Positions 22,296 to 35,108 are shown, counted from the stretch's first letter. The stretch is 64,000 bases of DNA from Lolium rigidum (GCF_022539505.1 NC_061514.1:327901090-327965089), one strand, 5' to 3'. A program made the numbers and translations. Notes: generated from the letters alone by a model not told the origin.

Positions 22296-24047
22296 TGATG
22301 GGATTCGTAGCATAGAAAACAAAAAATTTCCTACCGCGAGAACGCAATCCAAGCCAAGATGCAATCTAGAAGATGGGAGCAACGAGGGGATGAACGAGAC
22401 TAACCCTTGAAGCTTTCCAAAGCCTACAAGAGGAGGCTCTCGTTGCTGCGGTAGACGATCGCTTGCCGCTTTCAAAAGCGCGTAGAAGATCTTGACGGTG
22501 CCACAATCGGGCAGCACCTCCGTACTCGGTCAGACGTTCGGTGTTGATGACGACGTCCTTCTCCCCGTTCCAGCGGGCAGCAGAAGTAGTAGATCCTCCT
22601 CGGAATCCCGGCAGCACGACGGCGTGGTGGCGGTGATGGTGGAGAACTCCGGCAGGGCATCGCCTATGCGCTGCGGGAGTTTGTATGTGGAGGAGGGGAG
22701 GCTAGGGTTTGGGGAGAAGGGGCTATGGGCGCCGGCCTCAAGGGGCAGGGGTGGTGCGGCCAAGCCATGGCTGCCCCTCTCCCTCTCCTCCTCATTATAT
22801 AGGTGGAACCCCAAGGGTTTGCCCAAAGTCTTCGAATAAGACCCCAACGAAAAACCGCCTTATGGACGAAACCTAGAGGGACAGGGACTCTCCCCTTCCC
22901 TCTTTTCTTGGCCGGCCAAGGAGGTGGAATCCATCATGGACTCCACCCTCCCACTTGGTTGGCTGGTTAGGGTTTGTGGAGTCCCTCCGGGACTCCTCCT
23001 TCCATAGTGATTTATTCCGGATAATTTCTAGAAACCACCTTCCATAAATACACCGGATCATTTCCAAACTTGGAAAGTGACTTCCTATATATGAATCTTA
23101 TTCTCCGGACCATTCCGAACTCCTCGTGATGTCCTGAATCCCATCCGAGACTCCGAACAAAACTTCGAACTCCATTCCATATTCCATATCTACTTAAACG
23201 ACATCAAACCTTAAGTGTGTCACCCTACGGTTCGCGAACTATGTAGACATGGTTGAGACTTCTCTCCGACCAATAACCAATAGCGGGATCTGGAGATCCA
23301 TAATGGCTCCCACATATTCAACGATGACTTTAGTGATCGACTAAACCATTTACATACGATACCGATTCCCTTTGTCACGCGATATTTTACTTGTCCGAGG
23401 TTTGATCATCGGTATCTCTATACCTCGTTCAACCTCGTCTCATGACAAGTACTCTTTACTCGTACCGTGGTATGTGGTCTCTTATGAACCATTCATATGC
23501 TTGCAAGCTATTAGACGACATTCCACCGAGAGGGCCCGGAGTATATCTATCCGTCATCGGGATGGACAAATCCCACTGTTGATCCATATGCATCAACTCA
23601 TACTTTCCGGATACTTAATCCCACCTTTATAACCACCCATTTACGCAGTGGCGTTTGATGTAATCAAAGTACCTTTCGATATAAGTGATTTACATGATCT
23701 CATGGTCGAAAGGACTAGGTAACTATGTATCGAATGCTTATAGCAAATAACTTAATGACGTGATATTATGCTACGCTTAATTGGGTGTGTCCATTACATC
23801 ATTCATATAATGACATAACCTTGTTATTAATAACATCCAATGTTCATGATCACGAAACCATGATCATCTATTAATCAACAAGCTAGTTATACAAGAGGCT
23901 TACTAGGGATGCCTTGTTGTTCACAGAACACACATGTATCAATGTTTCGGTTAATACAATTATAGCATGGTATGTAAACATTATCATAAACACAAAGATA
24001 TATTATAATAACCATTTTATTATTGCCTCTTGGGCATATCTCCAACA
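22296..24047 (-). repeat. 5' LTR of the Angela-like element
   Basis: 1752 bases, pairs with 15501-17257. It keeps the canonical TG start on the minus strand (CA at 24046-24047). Confidence 0.92.
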
Positions 24048-24052
24048 TGCCG

Positions 24053-24999
24053 GTCGAACCTAAAATACTCCAAATCTGCTGAAGACTCATACATTGTGTC
24101 TCAAAAATTTAGCAAGCAATGCACGAGACTGTCCACTCATATGGTAAAATCTTCGGGGCAAAACATCCATCTAAACTTCTATCTTTCTTCTAGTCAGGTC
24201 AACCCATCCTAGAGAGGGATAGAGGAGGAGGAGTGTACCGGAGGAAGAAGCCATGGGGGAAGGGTGGCATGCCCAAGTTCCTCCGACCAGGGGAGGAAGG
24301 AGAGCTCGGAACGGTGGCCGGAGGGCTGGGGCGGCGGCAGCGGCTGGGTCATCGTGTGGAAGGATAGGGACGCGGGGGGAGAAATGAGACAGTTGCCCTA
24401 ACTCCCCCCCCCGGGCCCGTCACTTGACCCCACCCGACAATGGCAGTGCTGTTCAGCCGAGGCCGGCAGTGCCGGTGTGACCGGTAGTGCCGGGGTTCCA
24501 CCACCGGCAGTGCCGGCAAACCCGTCCCAAGCCCAAAAACCCTTAAATTTTTCAGAACCTTAGTGTATTAAGATTGGAATGGTTTCTTAGGTAAGGTGGG
24601 GCTTAGGATAGAAAGATCACACTGTTGATGGTACATTATCACCCATATTTGCAAACATTGCAAATAAAGACCAAACATGAGTGATTTCCCATAAGAACAA
24701 ATGAAAGTCAAATAAAATCCATAAAAGATCCAAATAATTCCAATTCTTCACAAAGAAGATTGTGGTGGCCTAGGCCACCATGTTTGAGTGTTATGGTATG
24801 GCACCGCGAAGATATATCTTGGGCCCAAAACCACTACTCGTCATTGAAGCTCACATATCAACACATGATATAAAGGGAATGATTTTTACTATCGGCATTA
24901 TGGAGGGATAGCTCAATAAATTAAACCGCACTCCCCCTATTTCCATGCCCACATCTAAACCAAATGAAGTTTTGAGACGAAGGTGTGTTTGCAAGATGG
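24053..24999. other. Non-coding part of the Sirevirus-like Copia between RNase H and the Angela-like insertion
   Basis: No recognisable ORF. It holds the second half of the GGCAGTGCCGG repeat (24461-24520) and a GGGGGAG polypurine tract on the minus strand near 24931. It continues 13124-15500 across the insertion. Confidence 0.6.
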
Positions 25000-26533
25000 T
25001 CAAGCTATACTCCTTGAATCAATGATATTTAGCTCATTCCTCAAATAGCAAAACCTTGCTTCATCAAGAGGCTTCGTGAATATATCGGCAAGTTGATCTT
25101 TGGTAGGAACATAACATAGCTCAATATCACCACGGGCAACATGATCCCTAATAAAATGATTCTGGATCTCAATATGCTTCGTTCTTGAATGTTGCACCGG
25201 ATTATAAGCAATCTTGATGGCACTTTCATTGTCACATAAAAGAGGCACTTTGTCACAGGTGACACCGTATTCCTTTAAAGTTTGCATCATCCATAATAAT
25301 TGAGTGCATCCAATTGTGGCGGCAACACATTCGGCTTCGGCGGTGGAGAGAGATATACAATTTTTCTTCTTAGAAGACCAACACACCAAGGACCTTCCAA
25401 GGAATTGGCAAGCCCCAGAGGTTGATTTCCTATCATCCTTGTCTCCCGCCCAATCCGCATCGGTGTATCCATTGAGAAAGAAACTTGAGCCTTTAGGATA
25501 CCAAAGACCATATCTTGGGGTATCAACCAAATATCGAAAGATTCTTTTGAGAGCCATCATGTGACATCCTTAGGAGAAGCTTGATACCTTGCACACACAC
25601 CAACACTCAACACTATGTCCGGTCTAGATGCACAAAGGTAAAGCAAGGATCCAATCATGGAGCGATATACCTTTTGATCCACCTCTTTACCATTCGGATC
25701 AAGTGCAAGATGACATTTAGTAACCATTGGAGTGGCTACTCCCTTCATGTCCATCATCTTGAACCTCTTGAGCATGTCTTGGAGATATTTTGCTTGATTG
25801 ATGAAAGTCCCTTCTCTCAATTGTTTGATCTCAAAACCAAGAAAGAACCTCATCTCTGCCATCATAGACATCTCAAACCTATCGGTCATAAGCTTTGAAA
25901 ATTCATCATTGAAAGCTTTGTTAGTAGAGCCAAAGATAATATCATCAACATATAATTGGCAAACGAAAAGCTCCCCATTGACCCTCTTAGTAAAAAGAGT
26001 GGGATCGATTAGCCCAACATCAAACCCACGTGTCTATCGCCAATTCTTTAAGGTGCTCGTACCAAGCTCTAGGAGCTTGTTTGAGACCATAAAGTGCTTT
26101 ATCAAGCTTATAGACATGGTTAGGAAAGTCGGGATCCTCAAACCGCGGGGGTTTCTTAACATAAACGTCTTCATGCAAGGGACCATTAAGAAATGTACTT
26201 TTCACATCCATTTGTTGTAACTTAAAGTTATGATGTGATGCATATGGAAGAAGGATACGGATGGACTCAAGGCGAGCCACGGGAGCATAAGTTTCTCCAA
26301 AGTCAATTCCTTCAATTTGAGAGAAACCTTGAGCCACCAATCTTGCCTTATTCCTCACAACATTTCCAAATTCATCTTGCTTGTTCTTGAATATCCATTT
26401 AGTGCCTATAACATTGTGGCACTCCTTTGGCTTCTCTACTAGAGACCATACTTTATTGCGCTTGAAGTTGTTGAGTTCATCGTGCATAGCTTCCAACCAA
26501 TCCGAATCTTCAAGAGCTTCAAATACTTTCTTG
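25000..26533 (-). pseudogene. Copia reverse transcriptase and RNase H, frameshifted
   Basis: Three minus-strand frames in order. The N-terminal half of RT (26533 to about 26030) shows [13 protein letters not shown] and [12 protein letters not shown], all typical Copia RVT_2 motifs. The next frame (about 26010 to 25557) carries the catalytic Y-V-D-D at 25941-25952. The last frame (25560-25000) is RNase H with D-A-D-W-A-G-D, S-T-A-E-A-E and C-D-N-E-S-A. Breaks lie near 26030 and 25560. The upstream end is cut by S2, inserted at 26539. RT flank residues continue at 33440-33781. Integrase and protease are absent. Confidence 0.88.
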
Positions 26534-26538
26534 GGTTC

Positions 26539-28128
26539 TGATGCGCGTAGATGACACGTCCGTTGGGAACCCCAAGAGGGTGTGATGCGCACAGCAGCAA
26601 GTTTTCCCTCAGTAAGAAACCAAGGTTATCGAACCAGTAGGAGCCAAGAAGCACGTCGAAGGTTGATGGCGGCGGGATGTAGTGCGGCGCAACACCAGGG
26701 ATTCCGGCGCCAACGTGGAACCCGCACAACACAACCAAAGTACTTTGCCCCAACGAAACAAGTGAGGTTGTCAATCTCACCGGCTTGCCGTAACAAAGGA
26801 TTAGATGTATAGTGTGGATGATGATTGTTTACGTAAAACAAGTAGAACAAGTATTGCGATAGATTGTATTCGATGTAAAAGAATGGACCGGGGTCCACAG
26901 TTCACTAGAGGTGTCTCTCCCATAAGATAAATAGCATGTTGGGTGAACAAATTACGAGTTGGGCAATTGACAAATAGAGAGGGCATGACCATGCACATAC
27001 ATGATATGATGAGTATAGTGAGATTTAATTGGGCATTACGACAAAGTACATAGACCGCTATCCAGCATGCATCTATGCCTAAAAAGTCCACCTTCGAGGT
27101 TATCATCCGAACCCCTTCCAGCATTAAGTTGCAAACAACGAGACAATTGCATTAAGTATGGTGCGTAATGTAATCAATAACTACATCCTCGGACATAGCA
27201 TCAATGTTTTATCCCTAGTGGCAACAGCACATCCACAACCTTAGAACTTTCTCGTCATCGTCCTGCATTTAATGGAGGCATGAACCTACTATCGAGCATA
27301 AATACTCCCTCTTGGAGTTAAGAGTAAAAACTTGGCCAGAGCCTCTACTAATAACGGAGAGAATGCAAGATCATAAACAACACATAGGTAATAGATTGAT
27401 AATCAACATAACATAGCATTCTCTATCCATCGGATCCCAACAAACACAAAATATAGCATTACAGATAGATGATCTTGATCATGTTAGGCAGCTCACAAGA
27501 TCCGACAATGAAGCACATAAGGAGAAGACGACCATCTAGCTACTGCTATGGACCCATAGTCCAGGGGTGAACTACTCACTCATCACTCCGGAGGCGACCA
27601 TGGCGGTGAAGAGACCTCCGGGAGATGATTCCCCTCTCCGGCAGGGTGCCGGAGGCGATCTCCTGAATCCCCGAGATGGGATTGGCGGCGGCGGCGTCTC
27701 CGGAAGGTTTTCCGTATCGTGGCTCTCGGTACCGGGGGTTTCGCGACGAAGACTATATGTAGGCGGAAGGGCAGGTAAAGGGGCGTCACGAGGGGCCCAC
27801 ACACCGGGGCCGCGCGGCCAAGGCCCGAGCCGCGCCGCCCTGTTGTGTCGCCACCTCGTGGCCCCACTTCGTAAGTCCTCCGGTCTTCGGAAGCTTCATG
27901 CAAAAATAGGCCCCGGGCGTTGATTTCGTCCAATTCCGAGAATATTTCCTTACTAGGATTTCTGAAACCAAAAACAGCAGAAAACAAAGAATCGGCTCTT
28001 CGGCATCTCGTTAATAGGTTAGTGCCGGAAAATGCATAAATATGACATAAAGTATGCATAAAACATGTAGATATCATCAATAATGTGGCATGGAACATAA
28101 GAAATTATCGATACGTCGAGACGTATCA
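26539..28128 (-). repeat. S2 3' LTR
   Basis: 1590 bases, TG...CA, paired with 31836-33434. Differences in the first 270 bases include several one-base indels at CAG/CTG words. The polypurine motif CTAAGCTTGGGGATGC abuts it at 28129-28144. Confidence 0.92.
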
Positions 28129-28144
28129 GCATCCCCAAGCTTAG

Positions 28145-30729
28145 TTCCTGCTCGTCCCGAGCAGGTAAACGATAACAAAGATAATTTCTAGAGTGACATG
28201 CCATCATAACGTTGATCATACTATTGTAAGCATATGTAATGAATGCAGCGATCAAAACAATGGTAATGACATGAGTAAACAAATGAATCATAAAGCAAAG
28301 ACTTTTCATGAATAGTACTTTCAAGACAAGCATCAATAAGTCTTGCATAAGAGTTAACTCATAAAGCAATAAATCAAAGTAAAGGTATTGAAGCAACACA
28401 AAGGAAGATTAAGTTTCAGCGGTTGCTTTCAACTTATAACATGTATATCTCATGGATATTGTCAATGTAAAGTAATATAACAAGTGCAATATGCAAGTAT
28501 GTAGGAATCAATGCAAAGTTCACACAAGTGTTTGCTTCTTGAGGTGGAGAGAGATAGGTGAACTGACTCAACAAAAAAAAGTAAAAGAAAGGCCCTTCGC
28601 AGAGGGAAGCATTGATTGCTATATTTGTGCTAGAGCTTTGGTTTTGAAAACAAGAAACAATTTTGTCAACGGTAGTAATAAAGCATATGTGTTATGTAAA
28701 TTATATCTTACAAGTTGCAAGCCTCATGCATAGTATACTAATAGTGCCCGCACCTTGTCCTAATTAGCTTGGATTACCGGGATTGTCATCGCAATACACA
28801 TGTTTTAACCAAGTGTCACAAAGGGGTACCTCTATGCCGCCTGTACAAAGGTCTAAGGAGAAAGCTCGCATTGGATTTCTCGCTTTTGATTATTCTCAAC
28901 TTAGACATCCATACCGGGACAACATAGACAACAGACAATGGACTCCTCTTTAATGCATAAGAATATAGCAACAATTAATGTTCTCATATGAGATTGAGGA
29001 TATATGTCCAAAACTGAAACTTCCACCATGGATCATGGCTTTAGTTAGCGGCCCAATGTTCTTCTCTAACATTATGCTTGCTCTAACCATTAAATGAGTG
29101 GTAAATCTCCCTTACTTCAGACAAGACGAACATGCATAGCAACTCACATGATATTCAACAAAGAGTAGTTGATGGCGTCCCCGGGAACATGGTTATCGCA
29201 CAACAAGCAACTTAATAAGAGATAAAGTGCATAAGTACATATTCAATACCACAATAGTTTTTAGGCTATTTGTCCCATGAGCTATATATTGCAAAGGCAA
29301 AGGATAGAAATTTTAAAGGTAGCACTCAAGCAATTTAATTTGGAATGGCGGAGAAATACCATGTAGTAGGTAGATATGGTGGACACAAATGGCATAGTGG
29401 TTGGCTCAAGGATTTTGGATGCATGAGAAGTATTCCCTCTCGATACAAGGTTTAGGCTAGCAAGGTTATTTGAAACAAATACAAGGATAAACCGGTGCAG
29501 CAAAACTCACATAAAAGACATATTATAAACATTATAAGCCTCTACACCGTCTTCCTTGTTGTTCAAACTCAATACTAGAAATTATCTAGACTTTAGAGAG
29601 ACCAATTATGCAAACCAAATTTTAGCAAGCTCTATGTATTTCTTCATTAATAGGTGAAAAGTATATGATGCAAGAGCTTAAACATGAGCACAACAATTGC
29701 CAAGTATCAAATTATTCAAGACATTTTAGAATTACTACATGTAGCATTTCCCGATTCCAACCATATAACAATTTAACGAAGAAGATTCAACCTTCGCCAT
29801 GAATACTATGAGTAAAGCCTAAGGACATATTTGTCCATATGCAACAACGGAGCGTGTCTCTCTCCCACAAAGTGAATGCTAGGATCCATTTTATTCAAAC
29901 AAAACAAAAACAAAAACAAACCGACGCTCCAAGCAAAGCACATAAGATGTGATGGAATAAAAATATAGTTTTAGGGGAGGAACCTGATAATGTTGTCGAT
30001 GAAGAAGGGGATGCCTTGGGCATCCCCAAGCTTAGACGCTTGAGTCTTCTTAAAATATGCAGGGGTGAACCACCGGGGCATCCCCAAGCTTAGAGTTTTC
30101 ACTCTCCTTGATCATATTGTATCATCTCCCTCTCTTGATCCTTGAAAACTTCCTCCACACCAAACTCAAAACAACTCATTAGAGGGTTAGTGCACAATTA
30201 AAATTTACATGTTCAGAGGTGACATAATCATTCTTAACACTTCGGACATTGCACAAAGCTACCGAAAGTCAATGGAATAGAAAATCCATCAAGCATATCA
30301 AAACAGGCAATGCGAAATAAAAGGCAGAACTCGTCAAAACAGTAACAGATTCGTAGAAGACGAATTTTATTGAGGCACCAGTACTTGCTCAGATGAAAAT
30401 GCTCAAATTGAATGAAAGTTGCGTACATATCCGAGAATCACTCACGTAAATTGGAATAATTTTCTGAGTTACCTACAGAGAATTAGGCCCGGATTCGTGA
30501 CGACGAAAGAAATCTGTTTCTGCGCAGTAATCCAAATTTAGTATGAACCTTACTATCAAAGACTTTACTTGGCACAACAATGCACAAAACTAAGATAAGG
30601 AGAGGTTGCTACAGTAGTAACAACTTCCAAGACTCAAATATAAAATAAAAGTACTGTAGTAAAAACATGGGTTGTCTCCCATAAGCGTTTTTTCTTTAAC
30701 GCCTTTCAGCTAGGCGCAGAAAGTGTATA
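28145..30729 (-). other. S2 non-coding 3' region
   Basis: Collinear with 2285-4853 of S1. No ORF with a domain. Two further copies of the polypurine motif lie at 30020-30035 and 30078-30093, the first within the conserved GGGGATGCC-ttg-GGCATCCCC hairpin. Confidence 0.75.
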
Positions 30730-31604
30730 TCAAGTATTATCAAGAGATGCAGTATCAACATTACCTTGGGCTTTACCCTTAACTTTCTTGTTCTTTTTCT
30801 TACTCTTTGATTTAGGGAATATATGTCTACCCCCGGTGTAGAGGTGAATTTTAGGGTGCCTTCTCCCATGTCTATGATCTGCTCCCAATAGTTTCAGAGT
30901 AGGATCTTCCGAGTGTGATTTGTCATGTTCCCGCACATTCAATAACAAGATAATCAATGGATATTGTTCTCCCAAGAACGGTTGTATGCACACCCGCAGC
31001 TATTCCTTTAGGAATTATAACAGAGTTATCAATAAGAGTTATTCCTTCTCCCCCTTCAACGAATCCCCAAAGTTTCAAAGATTCATGAATACTCTTAGGC
31101 ATTAGGCAAAATTTAGACATAATATCACAATTGGCCTGAAGAGTTTGGTCACCGATAACAATTTTAATAGTAGAATCCCATATTGAAGATTCAGAGTTCA
31201 CTAAAACTTGATCAAGACGGTTACGAACATATCTATAATTTTCATTCAAGCGAGATGCACTTGTCTCAAGAGTGTTTAATCTATTATAAATGCTAATAAG
31301 GGCTGAATCAAAGTTATTAGCTGAATCATGTGATGCAACCAACTTCTTTATGGCATTAAAAGCTTGATCCCCATTGCAATGAAGGAAATCTCCTCCCACT
31401 ACAAGCATCCAAGGCATATCTATAGCGAATCATAAGACCAAAATAAAAATTACTAAGGAGCAAACTTAGAGTCATTTGAGGTTCAGCTTTACGATAAGAA
31501 GTAAAAATTCTAGACCAAGCATCTTTAAAACTCTCCTCATCCCCTTGTTTAAAAGTGAAGACTAATTCCTCAGGTGAAGAAGTAACAGGTGCAGAGCTAG
31601 ACAT
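30730..31604 (-). pseudogene. S2 half-Gag plus protease-like domain lacking the catalytic motif
   Basis: Three frames read in order, with breaks near 31400 and 30935. The first (from 31604) begins within what corresponds to the C-terminal half of a gag domain, with F-K-Q-G-D-E-E-S-F and A-W-S-R matching F-K-Q-L-D-N-E and A-W-E-R of S1. The second (31417-30923) has a coiled-coil-like stretch and then a segment that aligns with the S1 protease. Where S1 has C-D-L-G-A-S-I-S-V-M-P this has C-D-I-M-S-K-F-C-L-M-P, so the D-x-G triad is lost. The last frame is a Lys-rich tail ending V-D-T-A-S-L-D, close to the S1 end V-D-A-S-S-L-D. It is homologous to S1 Gag-Pro but cannot be an active protease as written. 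Confidence 0.65.
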
Positions 31605-31806
31605 GGTAACAAAAGTAAAATGCAAATAATTAATTTTTTTGTGTTTTTAATATAGAGAACAAGACAGTAAATAAAGTAAAGCTAGCAACTAATTTTTTTG
31701 TGTTTTGATATAATGCAGCAAACAAAGTAGTAAATAAAATAAAGCAAGACAAAAACAAAGTAAAGAGATTGGATTGTGGAGACTCCCCCTGCAGCGTGTC
31801 TTGATC

Positions 31807-31824
31807 TCCCCTGCAACGGCGCCA
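31807..31824 (-). promoter_or_regulatory. S2 primer-binding site, tRNA-Asp-like
   Basis: The minus strand reads TGGCGCCGTTGCAGGGGA shortly after the 5' LTR end. The same site in S3 reads TGGCGCCGTTGCCGGGGA, the better match to the tRNA-Asp type used by Athila-lineage Gypsy elements. Confidence 0.75.
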
Positions 31825-31835
31825 GAAAACAGTCT

Positions 31836-33434
31836 TGATGCGCGTAGATGACATGTCCGTTGGGAACCCCAAGAGGAAGGTGTGATGCGCACAGCAGCAA
31901 GTTTCCCCTCAGTAAGAAACCAAGGTTATCGAACCAGTAGGAGCCAAGAAGCACGTCGAAGGTTGATGGCGGTGGGATGTAGTGCGGCGCAACACCAGGG
32001 ATTCCGCCGCCAACGTGGAACTCCGCACAACACAACCAAAGTACTTTGCCCCAACGAAACGGTGAGGTTTTCAATCTCACCGGCTTGCTCGTAACAAAGG
32101 ATTAGATGTATAGTGTGGATGATGATTGTTTGCAGAAAACGAGTAAAACAAGTATTGCAGTAGATTGTATTCGATGTAAAAGAATGGACCGGGTCCACGA
32201 GTTCACTAGAGGTGTCTCTCCCATAAGATAAATAGCATGTTGGGTGAACAAATTACAGCTTGGGCAATTGACAAATAGAGAGGGCATGACCATGCACATA
32301 CATGATATGATGAGTATAGTGAGATTTAATTGGGCATTACGACAAAGTACATAGACCGCTATCCAAAGCATGCATCTATGCCTAAAAAGTACACCTTCGA
32401 AGTTATCATCCGAACCCCTTCCGAGCATTAAGTTGCAAACAACAGTACAATTGCATTAAGTATGGTGCGTAATGTAATCAATAACTACATCCTCGGACAT
32501 AGCATCAATGTTTTATCCCTAGTGGCAACAGCACATCCACAACCTTAGAACTTTCCGTCACCGTCCTGCATTTAATGGAGGCATGAACCCACTATCGAGC
32601 ATAAATATTCCCTCTTGGAGTTAAGAGTAAAAACTTGGCCGGAGCCTCTACTAATAACGGAGAGCATGCAAGATCATAAACAACACATAGGTAATAGATT
32701 GATAATCAACATAACATAGTATTCCCTATCCATCGGATCCCAACAAACACAACATATAGCATTACGGATAGATGATCTTGATCATGTTAGGCAGCTCACA
32801 AGATCCAGACAATGAAGCACATAAGGAGAAGACGACCATCTAGATACTGCTATGGACCCATAGTCCAGGGGTGAACTACTCACTCATCACTCCGGAGGCG
32901 ACCATGGCGGTGAAGAGACCTCCGGGAGATGATTCCCTCTCCGGCAGGGTGCCGGAGGCGATCTCCGAATCCCCCGAGATGGGATTGGCAGCGGCGGCGT
33001 CTCTGGAAGGTTTTCCGTATCGTGGCTCTCGGTACTGGGGGTTTCGCGACGAAGACTATATGTAGGCGGAAGGGCAGGTAAAGGGGCGTCACGAGGGGCC
33101 CACACACCAGGGCCGCGCGGCCAAGGCCCAGGCCGCACCGCCCTGTTGTGTCGCCACCTCGTGGCCCCACTTCGTAAGTCCTCCGGTCTTCTGGAAGCTT
33201 CGTGCAAAAATAGGCCCCTGGGCGTTGATTTCGTCCAATTCCGAGAATATTTCCTTACTAGGATTTCTGAAACCAAAAACAGCGAAAAACAAAGAATCGG
33301 CTCTTCGGCATCTCGTTAATAGGTTAGTGCCGGAAAATGCATAAATATGACATAAAGTATGCATAAAACATGTAGATATCATCAATAATGTGGCATGGAA
33401 TATAAGAAATTATCGATACGTCGGAGACGTATCA
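31836..33434 (-). repeat. S2 5' LTR
   Basis: 1599 bases with TG...CA ends. It carries several CAG-to-CGAG and CTG-to-CTCG differences from its partner, at 32087, 32198 and 32421. Confidence 0.92.
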
Positions 33435-33439
33435 GGTTC

Positions 33440-34322
33440 TACTAAGGAGATATAAGCATGATGATTGCTAAAGTTAGCCAATTGCCTTCTTGTAGAAACC
33501 CTTCCTCTTACGTCACTTAGGACCTTCTCATGAGTGTGTTCAATAATTTCCAAGTTCCTATCTCTTCTTGCTAGACGACGGGCCTCGATCTCCTCCTTGG
33601 TTCTTCTTGGCCTTGGAGGTATCACTTGATCAACTTGATCGTTTGGGTCCCTGTCTTGACCTTCAACTTGAGCTTCCTCAATTTCTTGAGAGTGCTCAAC
33701 ATCATGTGCTTTATCTTGGACATTATTCGGTGAAAGGAGAATATTGAATGGATACTCATCGGATCCATCATGATTCTCCATAGTTGAGTTGATTATCTAC
33801 CTCTTCTCTTCTAGTCAACTTGTTGGGGTTGTAAGGCTTGTACCCTTGCAAGATGATTCTCCATAGTTCATTGGAGGCAATGCAAACATGAGAGCGAAAC
33901 TCAAATTTCCAAGTAGCAAAATCTTTATCATTAAACTTGGGTGGGTCGCCTCTAGTGTTTATATGAGGATGGGGAACCGGGATGTCGGGAGAGCGGAAAG
34001 GTGGAGCCACGTTATTGTAGCTCACACCCGCACTAGTTGCTCTAGGAGAAGCAATGGGGGTTTTAATTGTGTTTAATTGATCACCTTCCAAAGGCTTGCT
34101 AGAGGAGGGTAATGCCGAAGCGCCTCGCTCTTCTAACGCACCCTTGTCCCTCTCCTCTATGATGGTGATGGCGAGGGGAACCGGAGGCATAAGCCCGGAG
34201 AGCATTAACTTTATACTCTCCATTTGAGCTTCCATGGCGGACCTCAAAGATGTTTCAATCGACTTGAGATCTTCCATGGAGATCGGCTTTGCGGCCCCTT
34301 CCGTACCCTCATCTTCCGGCAT
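33440..34322 (-). pseudogene. Gag N-terminus joined to the RT-flanking region, internal deletion
   Basis: The minus-strand frame from 34322 to 33768 (184 codons) is the N-terminal part of a Copia gag: a Glu/Lys/Ser-rich start, a proline-rich linker, and F-N-D-K-D-F-A-T-W-K-F at about residue 133. Near 33780 it switches abruptly to another frame (33781-33440), which is the Arg/Glu-rich region normally found between integrase and reverse transcriptase. It ends at the S2 target site and resumes in RT at 26533. The rest of gag, its zinc knuckle, the protease and the integrase are missing. The junction is a deletion inside the element, not caused by S2. Confidence 0.75.
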
Positions 34323-34356
34323 ACTCTTAGGCGGTTAAGCCCGAAATAAGAGTCGA

Positions 34357-34369
34357 GGCTCTGATACCA
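34357..34369 (-). promoter_or_regulatory. Primer-binding site of the Sirevirus-like Copia
   Basis: The minus strand reads TGGTATCAGAGCC two bases after the 5' LTR end at 34372, complementary to initiator tRNA-Met. It fixes the minus-strand orientation of the 33-kb block. Confidence 0.92.
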
Positions 34370-34371
34370 AT

Positions 34372-35108
34372 TGAAAGGATCGTATGCCGCACCTAGAGGG
34401 GGTGAATAGGTGCTAACCAATTTTTAGTTCTTTTTCAATTTAGGCTTGACACAAAGGTAAATTCTCTAGATATGCAACTATGTGAATTTACCTATATGAC
34501 AAGGTCAACAACTAAGCAGGATATAGCTACGCAATATATAGGGGAGATAATTGGATAGAGGTAACCGAGGGTGAAGCACGCGGAGACACAGATTTGATTC
34601 CCGTAGTTCCCTTCCTTTGCAAGAAGGTACGTCTACGTTTGGAGGAGTGTGGTCGCTATGAAAGCTACACCAACGCCACGAAGGCTTCACTCAGGTCTCC
34701 TATGAGCACCGCCACGAAGTCCTATCCCACTTTCACTAAGGGATTTCCTCGAGGCGGAAACCGGGCCTTTACAAGGTTCTTGGGGCACACATCCACAACC
34801 AAATTGGAGGCTCCCAAATCTGTAACAACACAACAATCAACAAGAACACATCAACAACAAACAACTAGGGATTCCAAAGAGGAACACTAGCAAGGGGGCC
34901 CTCAACAAAATGAGGGGGAAGCAAATCGCTTTGGTGAAGATGTAGATCGGGGTCTTCTCCTTCGATTCTCCAAAGCTCAAGGGATTTGGGTGGTTGAGGG
35001 AGGAGATTTGACGATTTTGGTGTTCTTGGTGGCTCAGCAATGGTGGAACAAGTCTTGAGGGCTTGAGAAAACTTCCAAGGTAGGAGAAGGGTCCCTTTTA
35101 TACCCCAC
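34372..35108 (-). repeat. 5' LTR of the Sirevirus-like Copia, part 1
   Basis: Homologous to the left end of 12010-13123. Interrupted at 35109 by a CACTA transposon (target CAC). It resumes at 44975. Confidence 0.9.

Larger units (their letters stand above)
15501..24047 (-). mobile_element. Angela/BARE-like Copia retrotransposon with decayed interior
   Basis: Complete element of 8.5 kb with target duplication TGCCG (15496-15500 and 24048-24052). Read on the minus strand, the LTR starts TGTTGGAGATATGCCC, the signature of the Triticeae Angela/BARE-1/WIS group. The primer site TGGTATCAGAGCC (22282-22294) matches initiator tRNA-Met. The interior of 5.0 kb has no open gag or pol; only scattered traces of Copia reverse transcriptase remain. 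It is thus a non-autonomous derivative. Confidence 0.9.
26539..33434 (-). mobile_element. S2: non-autonomous Athila-type Gypsy with reduced gag and protease
   Basis: Complete, 6.9 kb, target duplication GGTTC (26534-26538 and 33435-33439). LTRs and the 2.6-kb 3' region are homologous to S1 and S3, but the coding part is much shorter and different (30730-31604). It split the pol of the Sirevirus-like Copia in a codon just before the RT domain, so the two sides join in the same protein region. Confidence 0.92.

Noticed and set aside
27567..27923. Recurring plus and minus frames in S LTRs (also near 1710-2049, 32871-33276, 51709-52241, 58261-58606)
   Set aside because: They lie inside LTRs, overlap each other on both strands and shift between copies; GC-rich LTR sequence explains them.
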